Shown piece by piece: positions 44,770 to 57,226 of a DNA stretch of 64,000 nt. Below the pieces are notes generated by a model that saw only the letters and a list, made by a program, of their open reading frames with translations, searched no databases and was not told the origin of the DNA. Source of the DNA: Eulemur rufifrons (Eukaryota; Chordata; Mammalia; Primates; Lemuridae). Position 1 is the stretch's first letter. Each line of letters opens with the position of its first letter. A program made the translations under genes and the position numbers. The DNA lies in NCBI RefSeq assembly GCF_041146395.1, contig NC_090990.1, positions 42,418,001 through 42,482,000 of the forward strand, written 5' to 3'.

Positions 44770-45065
44770 CTGGGATGGTATGAAAGGATGCGGCAGACAG
44801 GGCAGCCCTTACTAGCTGAGACATCTTGGCAATCCCACAGCACCTCTCTGAACCTCAATGTCATATTCTATAAAAAAGAGATAACACCTCTATTTTGCAA
44901 GATCGTTGGCTAGTTAATTACCACCTTCATATTCTAAAAGAGAGCACCGAGCTGCTAAGAGGTTCAGTGTTTCAGAAAGTATGAAGTGACATGTATGGAA
45001 AGCTCTTACAACAAGATCTGGCAAGACAGTGTTATTATTATCGCCATTATTATTATTGTTTTTAT
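44770..45065 (+). repeat. MIR SINE
   Basis: 'actagctgagacatcttggc', 'ctctgaacctcaatgtcata', 'ttctataaaaaagagataac', ending in a (TTA)n tract at about 45031-45063. Confidence 0.7.
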
Positions 45066-45334
45066 CATTACAGTTTAACCTGCATATTTGTAATTAGGTG
45101 ACTTGCTAGGACAAACCCAGCCCTTCCATGATACTGGTCACACAGCCCCCAGGCTCCCCCTTGGTCACCTGGCCCCCAGACCCCAGCCTGCACACTTCCT
45201 CAGACAGAACTCTCTCCCGGGATGTGGACTTCACCAGGCCCTTCTCACCTTGACCAAGTCCCTTGCTTTCTGTGACATCACATTCCTTTATTGTAACCAA
45301 AACTATTAATGCTTCTCCACCTCTGGCCCTCACT
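45066..45334. other. Unassigned C-rich intron
   Basis: The C/T-rich 45110-45290 may be old L2, but I cannot align it confidently. Confidence 0.3.
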
Positions 45335-45490
45335 GCAAAGCGGGGGAAAGAAGCACAAAGAATCATCGTATCAGCGCTGCACCTAATTATAGTATCACCA
45401 TCTCGATACAAATAGCTCCTGTAAGCGCTGTCTTGGTAAAAATAGAAGCGCCTATTAAATAACCAAGGCACAGTCATGGAAAATGAGTTT
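45335..45490. promoter_or_regulatory. Candidate conserved non-coding element (unproven)
   Basis: Repeat-free, with retained CpGs and balanced composition: 'atcagcgctgcacctaatta', 'accatctcgatacaaatagc', 'gtaagcgctgtcttgg'. Two 'agcgctg' copies lie about 54 bp apart. CpG retention in an AT-rich intron hints at constraint. Only multi-species alignment could confirm this. Confidence 0.3.
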
Positions 45491-45779
45491 TAAATTAAAA
45501 TTTAGAATAAATGGGGGAGATAGAAAAATGATAAACAGTAGACCCCATAGAAAACAATCAGCCATCTAAATAAAGGCAGAGACACCCAAATGGACAGCTC
45601 TGATTTATCAAGTGAAATGGCCTCTGGAATTTGGATGAGAATTTTCAGAAATGTCTTTCTCCATTACTCAGTTGACCCTCAAAGCTACAGGAGGCTCCCA
45701 GAGCACGTTAACATCTGTGATTTATAAGGCACACATGTCACAGGCCCTTTTGCCACAACAAAGAAAGTACAGTGGGAAA
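45491..45779. other. Unassigned intron
   Basis: No element recognised. Confidence 0.3.
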
Positions 45780-46010
45780 ATGCCCTGACCTTGCCTTACT
45801 TTTTTCCTTTTCCACACTGATTATTTCCTAACGGAGTATATTATTTATGTATGTCTGTTGTTTCTTTTCTGTCTCTCCATATTAGAATGTAAACTCCACA
45901 AGTTAGGGACCCTCGTTTTGTTCACTAATGTATCTAAATCTCTGAGAACACTCCTTAGCCTATAGTAGGTGCTCAGTAAATAGCCTTTGAATGAATAAAT
46001 GGATAAAAAT
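45780..46010 (+). repeat. L2 LINE 3' end
   Basis: 'attagaatgtaaactccaca', 'agttagggaccctcgttttg', 'tagtaggtgctcagtaaata', 'tgaatgaataaatgg'. Confidence 0.95.
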
Positions 46011-46011
46011 T

Positions 46012-46195
46012 TAAGACTTGCCCTGTTCAAGTGATCTAACCTTGCTGAATCTTAATCACCTCATTTGTAAAATGGGGATAATAGTATGTAATTAATAGAT
46101 GTATTTCAAGAATTCACAAAGAAAAACATATATTAAGTACTTAGCACTGTATCTGGCAATTAGTACTTAACTAACGGTAGCAATAAATAATACAA
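46012..46195 (+). repeat. MIR SINE
   Basis: 'cacctcatttgtaaaatggg', 'gataatagtatgtaattaat', 'agcactgtatctggcaatta'. Confidence 0.85.
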
Positions 46196-46416
46196 TTCCT
46201 CAGAGATAAATACTTATCTTTAAAGTTTATAAAAAGCTCTTTTACACCTATCCTAAAAGTCAGCCACAGAAGAGCAGTGAACAAAGGACACAGAAATAAA
46301 GAACAAGAGACCTTCACCTGGTCCTCATCCTGCTATCTCAAAGGGCTCATTGGCCTATTACAGGATCAGAATGAGAAAATTAGAAAGGTCCTTAATAACA
46401 AACCAGAATAGAGTAA
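46196..46416. other. Unassigned intron
   Basis: No element recognised. Confidence 0.3.
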
Positions 46417-46627
46417 GCAGAGGTTAGCTCATGGGCCAGTCGCCTATTTTTACAAATAAAGTTTTATTGGAACGTAGCCATGGTCATTTGTTTAGATATT
46501 ATGTGTGGTAACTTTCACACTGCCTACCCTTGCAAAATTAAGTAGCTGTGACAGAGACAATAGAGTCCCCAGAGCCTAAAATATTTACTATCTGGCCCTT
46601 TAAGAAAAAGACTGCTACATGACCCTG
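46417..46627 (-). mobile_element. hAT-type MER element
   Basis: A familiar primate MER repeat: 'acaaataaagttttattgga', 'acgtagccatggtcatttgt', 'agcctaaaatatttactatc', 'tggccctttaagaaaaagac'. The ends 'cagaggttagctcatgggcc' and 'ctacatgaccctg' are degenerate inverted ends. Strand by convention only; subfamily not asserted. Confidence 0.75.
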
Positions 46628-46829
46628 GGTTTTCAGATAAGAAAAGGAGGCCCAAATAGTAGCCGATAAACCTTCAGTCACAGGGCCTGTCCGCATGAGG
46701 ACAACTCTAAGAACAGTTTGCCTTCTCCCCCATTGAGCAGATGGATGGTCATTTGCTTGCAAGAGGCCCCTATGCCCTGGAAGAGGAGAGATGCCACCAT
46801 CTGGAATTGGGAAGAATATGGACCTTAGC

Positions 46830-47010
46830 ACCATACCAATGCTAGGGTCAGTTTCTGGCTCCACAATTTGCTAAATATTCATTCTTGTGTAAGCTGCTTA
46901 ACCTCCCGGGTCTCAGTTTCCTCATCGTCTTCTTAGTTGAGCTCTTAGAGGTTTGAGTTACACGAGACCAAGCACATAAAAGCAGCTAGCACAGAAAATA
47001 TTACCTTCTT
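46830..47010 (+). repeat. MIR SINE
   Basis: 'gtgtaagctgcttaacctcc', 'cgggtctcagtttcctcatc'. Confidence 0.85.
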
Positions 47011-47929
47011 ACCTCTTGAAAGATCAAGATTGATAAGAGGATTCATTAAGGGAAAGAAAGATAATGCATTTCTGAGTTTACCAAATCTGCTTGAAAACAT
47101 TCATGGTTTCACTTTCCAGGGTATTATGAACATCCTTTTTTCCCTGTCATGAATTATAGACTCGGTCCTATAAATTATCTCACGGAGGCAGCTTCCTGAC
47201 AATGCCAATTTCTAAAAATATGCTGATTTTGAGCTATGAATTGATTTTTTTATTGTGATAAATTAAAATCCAATATCATCCAACAAGATGCTAAACATAC
47301 AGAGACCCCATTCTTCCCCATAGAGGTTCGGTCTCTTTGATATTAAAATAGATCTAGGGCAGCCGTAGTGCCAGTGGGAGCTCTGAACATTGAGGAGAAT
47401 AAGCAAAGAGTGTGGGGGTGGTCTAGAGAGAAGAGGCTGCTGAGAAAAGAAAGGCGAAATAAAGAAACGTGGAGGGAGAGAAAAGGGCACTTTCTGCTTC
47501 CTGTTTTGTAAGCATGAGAGAGTGGCTCCAATCAGTGCAGAGCGATGTTTCCGTCTAGGCTTTTGCAGATAATTTCCCGGGAGGTTTCAGGGGTTGCTCC
47601 TTCTTTCTGGGTTCTAGGTCTGTTTCTTTGCAAACAAGTGGGTTAGTTCCTGCCTAAGGGACCTTCCATCCCTGACATCCTATGACTGGATAATTCTGAA
47701 TCATGTACATTATTCTTTCTGCACTTACTATTTATATGGCAAAACTAGCATCTTTGGCTTATAGCATCTTGGGCTCTAATATCTGGCCCAGATAATTAGC
47801 ATTTTATTTTAAGTTGACTTAGTCATTATTTCCTTTCCTTGTTCCCGTCCTCTTTCTCTGTCATTCTATCCCTCCCTGAATGCCTTCCCTTCTTCCTTTA
47901 ATGACCAGGTAGCATCTCTGTTAAACGTC
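47011..47929. other. Unassigned intron
   Basis: About 0.9 kb without recognisable repeats; possibly weak L2 at 47820-47930. No exon. Confidence 0.35.
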
Positions 47930-48110
47930 AGGGCCTCTAATGCTAGGGTCTGCAGATACAGCAAAGAATGAGACAAGGTGCTTCACGTGGAGCTTGTAAT
48001 CTGATGGGGGCTGGAGTTAACTCAGTATGATGCAGATGGTCATGTGCTAGGATAAAGGTAGGCAGAGGGTGCTGTAGGAGCACTATGAAGGGATTTCTTA
48101 ATTCTGCTTA
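47930..48110 (-). repeat. L2 LINE 3' end
   Basis: 'tgctagggtctgcagataca', 'tgcttcacgtggagcttgta', 'atctgatgggggctggagtt'. Confidence 0.7.
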
Positions 48111-48114
48111 GAGG

Positions 48115-48300
48115 ACATAGAAAGACTATATAGTAGATGGGACAATATAGCCAATAATGTAATATTGGGCTTTTTATTATACTAGGCATTATTCTAAGTC
48201 TAGAGGATTGAATTCATTTTGCACCAACCCCAAGACATAGGTATTTTTATTATCCCCATCTTACAGATGAGTAAACAGAGGCACAAAGACATTAGGAAAA
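48115..48300 (-). repeat. MIR SINE, cut by an L1
   Basis: 'tactaggcattattctaagt', 'tattatccccatcttacaga', 'tgagtaaacagaggcacaaa'. A short head piece ('tgaggtttcaaattcagatc') lies beyond the L1 at 48840-48935. Confidence 0.85.
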
Positions 48301-48770
48301 TTGCCTTAAACTACCATTTGATCCAGCAATCCCACTACTGGGCATATATCCAAAGGAAATAAAATCAGTCTGTCAAAGAGATATTTGTACTCCCATGTTC
48401 ATTGTGACATTATTCACAATAGCCAAGAAACTGAATCAACCTAAGTGTTCGTCAGTAGATGAACAGATAAAGAAAGTGGTATACATTCACAATGGAATAC
48501 TATTCAGCCTAAAAAAAGAAAATCCTATTATCCATGAGACCATGGATGATCCTGGAGAACATTATGTTAAGTGAAATATACTGGGAAAAGACAGACAAAT
48601 ATCGCATGGTCTTATTTATATATGGAATCTAAAACAGTGGAAGTCACAGAGACAGAGCATAGAATGATGGTTACCAGGGACAGGGCGAGGTGTAGGGGGA
48701 TTGGGGAGATGTTAATCAAAAAATACGAAATTTCAGTTAATAGGAGGAATAAGTTCATATTTCCCTTAGT
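48301..48770 (+). mobile_element. L1 3' fragment (L1MA/L1PB-like) inside the MIR
   Basis: 'taccatttgatccagcaatc', 'ccactactgggcatatatcc', 'attcacaatagccaagaaac', 'ggaatactattcagcctaaa', 'ggttaccagggacagggcg'. Truncated at both ends with no poly(A) left. The 67-codon frame is L1 3' region. Confidence 0.9.
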
Positions 48771-49109
48771 TTAGTTGGTATTGTGGATAATTCAGCAATA
48801 TGCATATGGGTAAAAATACATTGTTTATATGTAAAGTGAATGAGGTTTCAAATTCAGATCATGACAGACAGGTTTTCCACCTACATGAATGTTTAGAGAA
48901 ACATTTGAAAGTCACATAGCGTAGGAAAACAGCTTTTGCTGTATGAGTCTGCCCTACGCATTGCAGGTTGTTTAACATCCTTGGCCCTTAGCAATTAAAT
49001 TCCTACATTATTGCTCTCTCCCCAAAGTTGTAACCACCAAAAATGCCTACATGAGTTTCCTAAATACCCATTAGAGAGACAGAACCAGGCCAGTGGAGAA
49101 TCTCTGGAG
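48771..49109. other. L1 edge, MIR scrap and unassigned sequence
   Basis: Positions 48840-48935 probably carry the MIR head; the rest is unassigned. Confidence 0.4.
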
Positions 49110-49330
49110 AAAAAGAAAGAAAATTAGCTTAGGTGTTGAAAATTTGAATTTAATCTCTGCTACACATAGTAACCTTGGGCAAGTCACCTCACCTACCTAT
49201 ACCTTGGTTAATTCATTTGTAAAAGGGAGATAATAAAAACCTCCAAGAATGGTTGGATGTCAAATGAGATAGGAGCCACAAAAGCCTGCTATAAACCACA
49301 TGATCGTGTTTACAGGCTAGTCATTGTCAC
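49110..49330 (+). repeat. MIR SINE
   Basis: 'gtaaccttgggcaagtcacc', 'tcacctacctataccttggt', 'ttcatttgtaaaagggagat'. Confidence 0.9.
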
Positions 49331-49784
49331 CAGTCTGTGACAGTCCTGTGCACTGGCTCATGGGCCAAGATGACAGGAATATCCTAGAGACTCATGGGTG
49401 CCAGAGACCCAAGGTCCCAGTATGCTGGTCTACAGCCTTCTCTACTTCCTTCTTGCCTCCTTTCCCAGAGATGTTTCTCTTCTGATTTCAGCTGCTCTCC
49501 TCAAACCTTGCTCAAAAACATGTAGTTTGAATTGAAGGGAGAATAGACCTGTTTTTGATGAGGCACAAATAGGGTGACATTTGGTTTTCACTGAGGAATA
49601 AATTATTAAGTAGCCCTGAAATTTAAGTGCACCCACTGTATTTAGGGCACAATTACCTGTCTATCACGAAGGGTAATACTGAATCCTTGGCCACTATTCT
49701 GCTCTCAACTGGCATGTGCTAGATATTCTGTGTAACATTTGCTGGTTCTTCTTCACCACGTCATTTTATTTTCTATGCAGTAAG
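49331..49784. other. Unassigned intron
   Basis: No element recognised. Confidence 0.35.
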
Positions 49785-49910
49785 CATGACTGGGGTACCT
49801 ACTATGTGCAACTCACTGTGCTAACTAGACAGACAATGGTGATGCACAAAAAGGGCCTTATTCATCTATGTGTTTACAGAGACAGCCAATAAATAATCCC
49901 TGAAGAATGA
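49785..49910 (-). repeat. L2 LINE 3' end
   Basis: 'tggggtacctactatgtgca', 'actcactgtgctaactagac'. Confidence 0.65.
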
Positions 49911-49914
49911 ATGC

Positions 49915-50260
49915 ACACACACATCTTTCTCTTTCAGGCATGTGTGCCTCCAGCAATACTGTTTTCTCTTTCCTGACTTAATTACCTGATCCTCTCTTAC
50001 TCACTCCTCCAATGCCAAGTCAGTGCATCCTTTTCTGTGGAAATTTTCAGGAATATTCTAGGCAAAGTGAGGCCTCGATCCCTGAGCATGGACAACTCAG
50101 TTCACACCTGTGTCTTGGCAGGTCAGTCCACTTTGTGAGTCTGGTTTTGCCACTGGACTATGAATACCTCGGGGGCAAGGACCACTGCTCCCTTTCTGAG
50201 GAGGAAACAGAGCTGCACGTGGCATGGAACAGGCATCCGATATGTTACAGTTCCAGTATG
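49915..50260 (+). repeat. L2 LINE 3' region, diverged
   Basis: 'ctggactatgaatacctcgg', 'gggcaaggaccactgctccc', 'acgtggcatggaacaggcat'. Confidence 0.6.
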
Positions 50261-50462
50261 TTCTGAAATCTGAAATGCTCCCCAATCTAAAACTCTTTGA
50301 GCCCTGACATGATGTGCAAAGAAAATGCTTATTGGAGCATTTCAGATTTTGGATTTTTTGGATTTGGGTAAATATACATAATCCAAATATTCCAAAATCC
50401 AAAAAACTCTGAAATTTGAAATGCTTCTGGTCCCAAGCATTTTGAATAAAGGACACTCAACC
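50261..50462. repeat. Palindromic medium-reiteration repeat, class not determined
   Basis: Built of repeated 'ccaaaatcc' and 'tgaaatgc' words in both orientations. Positions 50266-50281 (aaatctgaaatgctcc) are an exact inverted copy of 50334-50349. 'ccaaaatccaaaaaa' at 50392-50406 pairs, with one gap, with 50354-50367. I recognise the text as a dispersed primate repeat but cannot name it. Confidence 0.65.
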
Positions 50463-50694
50463 CATACTGCCTAACCATATATGAGCTATACTGTCAACAT
50501 TCTGTCTATCTAAGACAAGCTACGGATGGAGCAGTCCCCGTTGTAACTCCACCCCTTTTATCTTCACTCAGGACAGCTCATCAGAATGAAAGTGAAAAAT
50601 GGTGACAATAAGACAGACATAATGCTGAATCTACTTTAATACAGAGAAAGGGAAATCATTTACAAAATTTGCTATGTTATCATTAGTAACACCT

Positions 50695-50895
50695 TACTAG
50701 TATCAAGGATTCTGGACCAGGCTGCCTGGGTTTGAATCCCAGCTCTGCCACTGATTAGCTGTGTGACTTAAATTATTCAAACTTTAGTTTTTGAATCTGT
50801 AAAATGGTGATAATGATAACATCTACTTCATAGAATTTGTGGTAGTGTACTGAGAATGGTGCACATGGTTATACTAGATATGTGTTGGCTCATTA
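50695..50895 (+). repeat. MIR SINE, well preserved
   Basis: 'aggctgcctgggtttgaatc', 'ccagctctgccactgattag', 'ctgtgtgacttaaattattc', 'aatctgtaaaatggtgataa'. Confidence 0.95.
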
Positions 50896-51089
50896 AAATG
50901 AATAAGCAAAATTCCCGTGATTGTGGCAACAAGGATGTTGCAACATGGTGTGAAGTTGATAGAGACCACTGCCCTCTCTCCTAAAGATCAGACTTGTCTT
51001 TAGGGTGCTGAAATATTTATTATTTTTATGGCATAATATTGTAATAATTCTATGGAATAAAATTGTAAATGGAGAGATAAGAGAATCAG
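50896..51089. other. Unassigned intron
   Basis: AT-rich; no element recognised. Confidence 0.3.
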
Positions 51090-51330
51090 TGTGGTTCATG
51101 TGAAAGATACAGGTCTTGGAGCTGGAAGGTCTATTCCGACCCTACAGCCAGGACAGCCAGGTTAGGGACGCTCCCAGAACCTCAGTTTCCTTATCTGTGA
51201 AATAAAGATGACATCATTCCTGCCTTGGTATCTACTGGTCTGGTCTGAGGACCCAGTAAGATATTGATGTGAAAACCATTTCCACTCCTGATTTGCTACT
51301 GCTGCTATTATTACTAATAACAAGTTTATG
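51090..51330 (+). repeat. MIR SINE
   Basis: 'ccagaacctcagtttcctta', 'tctgtgaaataaagatgaca', and a tail ending in 'tgctgctattattactaata'. Confidence 0.85.
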
Positions 51331-53439
51331 TATGACATCTTCTGCATTCTTACGAATTCCTTTGCTAAATTAGCAATATCTAGGTATCTGAAAACAGGAA
51401 CAGCTTTCAATATTGATTTATTCCCTGCAACATGCTAATTTATTAAAAAATTTACTCATACACAGATTGAGATCAGGAGTTCTTTGAAATTCAAGATAGG
51501 GTGTAAATTGCTGCAAAGGGTCTCTTTAATTGGGAGCAAAACATTTTTGACAGCTTTTGGATTTTAGCTATTGTCACATTCTGCAAATGTTTCTTTTCTT
51601 GGTTTTAAAAAAAAAAGTGCAGTCAAGCTTGAGCAAAAATACCTTAGACAAGATAAACAACTCAGATTTATCACTCTAAATAATAAAGACCCAGTTTTCC
51701 ATTTCTTTGATATGTAGGGCAAAATACTTCACTTAGAATCCCATCCTGCACAATTCAGTCAGTCCCCTGCTGGGCCACGACAAAGGTTTAGTAAACTATT
51801 CCTGCTTATCATCTCCAGTGGGAGTTTTTCAAATAAAAAGCATCCATAGACATGACTTTAAGGGCAAACAGCATCTTAAAATTAGTCTCAGAAATCTACT
51901 TAGATGCTATTTTGTTCATCACCTCCTCCTCTACCTGACTTCCTTCAACAATATCTCACCGTACGGTTGTTGCTTCAACACCCCCAGCAAAGATGAACTC
52001 ACTTGCGCAGAAGGCAGCCTATTTAATTGCTGACTGATAGAAAAGTTTTCTCACTAATAAACTGAAAATGTCTCCTAGAGACTTCTATCTGTTTGTCCTG
52101 GTTCCATTCCCTGAGGTCACCAGAACAAGTCAGTTCCTTCCTCTACCAGACAGTTCTTTGGAGATATGAAGACTACGAACACGGGGCACCCTGTGCCCTG
52201 TCATCTCTACTCCAGATTCAAACATATCCGAGCCTTTTAGCCGTGTTTCCAGGACTTGTGTTGGGGCACATTAACAAGCTAAGGTTGCAGAAGCTGAGGC
52301 TACAGAGGTCTAATGTTAATCAAACACAACTGGAGTAGACTAAGCCAGAGAGAAAACAATGAACTCCGCCTCCTCCCTGATTCTCCACGAGGGATCTGAC
52401 ATTTTCCCCACAAAGCCAAGCGGCTTTGGGCTGACATAATGATTTTACTGTTGTTCTCTTTGTGTCTAGCTGAAGAATCAAAAATAGTGTTACAAAGTTT
52501 GGTGGTAGCTTTCTTCGGGGCCCGTTTAGCCACCTTTGAGTAAAATGCAGATATAAGGTAAAAAGAATGGAAACTAACTCTCTTCATTAGTTAAAATCAA
52601 GGTAATTGGGACTTATCTGGGCACAGCCTATTTGATTGGAGGTGAGGAAAGTACATGATAAAATCGCAAAGCCAGAAACTTGGTCCCCAGATAAGATACA
52701 ACACCAGATACCTTTCTCCCCTGCCCCCGTGCCTTAGGTTATGCCAGTTGTCACAGTGGTGGACCGGGGTGGAAATGGGAAGAGACTAGAGATGACATCC
52801 TGACATTGGGGCATATAAATCATTGTGAAAGTCTCTCTCAATCAGGCTTGATCTACATTATTAGCTATCATAAGGGATGGTAAAGAACCAATGATTTTCT
52901 CCAAGTTTGTATTACATAAGCCCCAAGTTCTCTACCTCCTGTGTGTTACCTTGGATCCCTTGATCCCTGTTTGTGTCCAGAGCTGTTGGCTCAGCACAGT
53001 TTCTAGTCCCCTAGCTTCCCTGCTCCTCCTCATCAGAATAGACTTTGATTTGCCTGGATCCATTCTAAACTGTGCGGTTGAAAACTGAGCACAGGGCTCC
53101 AAACTATAGTCTTTCCAGGAAAGAGAAAAATCTCCCTGGTTTCTGAAACCATACATATTTTTATGAAGGCAAGAGAGGCTTACATTACACTCCTAATCCT
53201 GCTGAACTCAAGTGCTTTGACTCCCAGTGCTCATGCCTTCATTCTAAACCGGCTTCTACCCAGGAAGCCCCAGGTAGGCCCACCTTTCTCTATAATGTAG
53301 AGGTAAATTGCATTGATTTTTTGATTCAGGTCAACTCAAGGTTAAATTCCAGTTCTGCTTCCTCCATGCTGGGTTATATTGTAAATATTTTTAAATTTTC
53401 TATATATTATGATGTTTTGACATCTTAAAAAACCTTTCT
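51331..53439. other. Long repeat-poor intron
   Basis: About 2.1 kb in which I identify no confident repeat, exon or RNA gene. Positions 52330-52640 and 52690-52900 are ordinary unique sequence. Frames of 62-95 codons lack support. Confidence 0.4.
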
Positions 53440-53885
53440 GGCAGCGGAGAGATGGTTTCTTCTAGGGCTAGTCAATCCTTAGATACAGCAAAGAGCCCAG
53501 CCAGGAGCAGGTCTTTGATGCAAACTAACCAACCTGGCATACCTCCTCTCTCTGGCACATGCACTCCAGGAGGCAATATGCCTCTGTCTTCATTATCCCA
53601 GGACAGTTGTCAGGCAACTGGGGACCACCCCTACAGCTTAGGGCCAGACAAGATGATTCACACTAGCCAACCATTCACCCTGCCCTGCCTTGCGTTTCCA
53701 GAGGAAACCCCAATAGAAGCTGTGGCCTTAAGGCTCCCTGTCTTTTGTCTCCTGACCACGCTGGTGTCTTTCCCTGGTGACTTTTTTGTGGGCTGTTCTC
53801 CTGTCTCTAGGACTTGTGAGTATAATAAAATTATACCTGACTATCTCATCAAAGAATATAAAACATGGGTGAGCTTAGGAAAGTC
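53440..53885 (+). mobile_element. Possible solo LTR, class uncertain
   Basis: Ordered features look like an LTR: 'tcccaggacagttgtcaggc', 'cttagggccagacaagatga', then 'ccctggtgac', 'ctaggacttgtgagtataat' and an AATAAAA signal at about 53823. A 180-codon frame (53452-53994) runs through it and into the following MIR. It has no domain and I regard it as chance. Confidence 0.4.
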
Positions 53886-53894
53886 ACTTATGCT

Positions 53895-54155
53895 CAGAGC
53901 TAACAGTATGTGGTTAAGCAAAAGGACTCAGAAGCCAGACTGCCTGGGTTTTAATCCTGCCTCTGCTACCATGTACTTTCAGCAAGTCACATAAACTTTT
54001 CTGTCCTTGATGTTTTCAACTGTAAAAATGGGTACAATAATACCATCTACCTCATAGGGTTGTTGTGAGGATTAAATGACCTGCTACTTAAAAAGACTTA
54101 CAACAATGCCTGGCGTATAACATGTACCTGATGAAGTAGCTGTCATTGTCATCAT
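53895..54155 (+). repeat. MIR SINE, near full length
   Basis: 'cagactgcctgggttttaat', 'cctgcctctgctaccatgta', 'gggttgttgtgaggattaaa', 'acaatgcctggcgtataaca'. Confidence 0.95.
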
Positions 54156-54262
54156 CTCATAGGAATGTTGTGAGCATGAAACTAAATAATGCATGTAAAA
54201 TGACTAACATGCACCTAGTTTATAGGAGGTACTTAACAAATGGGAGTTATTATTGCTAGTTA
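54156..54262 (+). repeat. Second MIR 3' half in tandem
   Basis: 'ctcataggaatgttgtgagc' restarts the MIR 3' half directly after the first copy ends and runs to 'gggagttattattgctagtt'. Confidence 0.8.
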
Positions 54263-54264
54263 TC

Positions 54265-54790
54265 ATTTTTTTAGTGTGGTAAAATGTATATAAGACTTAC
54301 CACTTGAAATATTTTTAAGTGTATAGTTCACTGGCATTAAGGATATTCATACTTTTGTGCAGCCATCACCACCATCCATCTCCAGAACATTTTCACCTTC
54401 CCAAACTGAAACCTTATACTCATTAATAACAACTCCCCACTGTTCTTTCTCCCAAGACCCTGGAAATCACCATTCTATTAATACTTTCTATCTCTATGAT
54501 TTTGACTACTCTAAGGACCTCACATAAGTGGAATTATTAATATTTGTCTTTTTGTGTCTGGCTTGTTTCACTCAGCATAACGTCTTTGAAGTTCAGCCAT
54601 GTGATAGCACGTGTCAGAATTTTCTTTCACTTTAAGGCTCCTACAGTATCCCATTGTATGTACATGTTAGGTTTTATTTATCTCTTCATCCATCAGTGTA
54701 CACTTGGGTTGCTTCCACCTTTTGGCTATTGAGAATAATGCTGTTATGATCATGAGTGTATAAATACCTGTTCTGTTACTAGTTATTTAG
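54265..54790 (-). repeat. L1M-type 3' fragment
   Basis: 'tagtgtggtaaaatgtatat', 'agccatcaccaccatccatc', 'tttcactcagcataacgtct', 'acttgggttgcttccacctt', 'gagaataatgctgttatgat'. Confidence 0.92.
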
Positions 54791-55870
<1,080 letters not shown>

Positions 55871-56530
55871 GTTTTCATTTAAAAATTCCCTCTGGTCCCA
55901 AAGGCACGTCAGATACCATCAGCCGATGCCACCAATCATGCACACACTTTTTACTTCGCCCTCCCACGTTTCTCTACACAGCGTGCTCATGTCTTCTTGA
56001 TGTTTTAGCATGATGCTTGCCCAAGCTGTTCTAACATTGTATAAATAGATATTTGAACATGCACTCGTTTAACTAATCAAGATTTATCAGATGCCTACTT
56101 GGCGCCTAGATGCCACCCAGCTCAGAATCAAGGGAACCAAGGTAGACACAATGTGGTCCTCATATTAATATCTTTCCTGGGTTTTGCACTAGATATGGTT
56201 TTAATCTTTTAAATAAAGGTGAGTCTCAAAATATATTCCCCTAAATGTGATTTTGCTTTTATATTTCTCGAAAAGGTTTTCAGATTGATATGAATCAGTG
56301 TTAGAGATTTGAATGGAAATAAAAGAAAAACTAGCGCTAGACCGGATCTCTCAATTTTGTTTGGAAAAACGTGATCATCCTAGTTAGATGCTTATTATTT
56401 TCAATTTTTATTCAAAAAGATTTTGCATTTTCCACTTCTCTTTATCTCCTCATTGCTATGTTTTAAGGTAAAGATCTACCAAACACATTCCATTTATCAA
56501 GACATCTGTTCTCTACTCTTTTAAACTTTT
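55871..56530. other. Unassigned intron upstream of the DAB1 exon, with an L2 scrap
   Basis: Positions 56055-56165 weakly resemble reverse L2 ('tcagatgcctacttggcgcc'). The remainder is AT-rich and unique. Confidence 0.4.
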
Positions 56531-56602
56531 TATAAGCCAAAGATTACATATATATATACATATATAAAGCCAAAGGTTGTATATATAAAATACATATATA
56601 TG
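56531..56602 (+). repeat. AT-rich tract with a diverged ~32-bp duplication
   Basis: 'tataagccaaagattacat' at 56531 and 'tataaagccaaaggttgtat' at 56563 each lead into a (TA)n run. Confidence 0.8.
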
Positions 56603-56624
56603 AGTCAATGAGAAGGTAAACTTC

Positions 56625-56725
56625 CCAAGTAAAGATGTTACGTTACTTACTATCCCTGGTGCTTAGGACATCCCTGCAGGGAGGAGGTGCTCAGCAACTA
56701 ACTGTTAAATGAATGTATTATATAT
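56625..56725 (+). repeat. L2 LINE 3' end
   Basis: 'actatccctggtgcttagga', 'gaggtgctcagcaactaact', 'gttaaatgaatg'. Confidence 0.75.
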
Positions 56726-57149
56726 AGAGTTCCCCCCAAAGTTGATATGACTCAAGAGGAAAGAAACTTGCTTTTTAAATTAGATTCTGTGGTGGCCAAT
56801 TACAGGTAAGCACCAGCTTCATCTCGGGCACAACTCAGAGCATGAAGACATCCCAGGGGTTCTACACTGAAGGGCTGCCGCTGACCCTGCGTTAGATGCC
56901 TTGAGGCTTCCAACCCCGAGTCACTGGTAGCCCCAACTGATGGCAAGATTAAGCCCAACTCTGAGCAGTTATGATTCTAGGCTTTTAGGGGTAGAAGAGT
57001 CTAAAATAATATTGACTTCCTACGTCCAGGAGACAAAAGCAGTTTGTGCCGCTCTCAGAACAATACATTCCCAGCATCAGTTCGGGGGATTGACGGGTGT
57101 TAGTGAGCAGCAGCTTTGAGGAAGACGGGTTCCCTTGAGGCTGTTGGAT
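56726..57149. other. Unassigned intron
   Basis: No element recognised. Confidence 0.35.
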
Positions 57150-57213
57150 TATCCTCACTTTGGGTGCTGTGGCATCAGAATATCTGAAGTATACTCGTGG
57201 TTCGGTGTGAGCT
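57150..57213 (+). repeat. MIR left part, split by the composite Alu
   Basis: 'ggtgtgagcttggacaaatta' corresponds to the MIR 'tgaccttgggcaag' core. It continues at 57752 with 'ttaatctcttatctctactt'. Confidence 0.7.
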
Positions 57214-57226
57214 TGGACAAATTATT

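Noticed and set aside
53452..53994. 180-codon plus-strand frame, the longest in the window
   Set aside because: It crosses from an LTR-like block into a MIR, has no recognisable domain, and lies antisense to DAB1.
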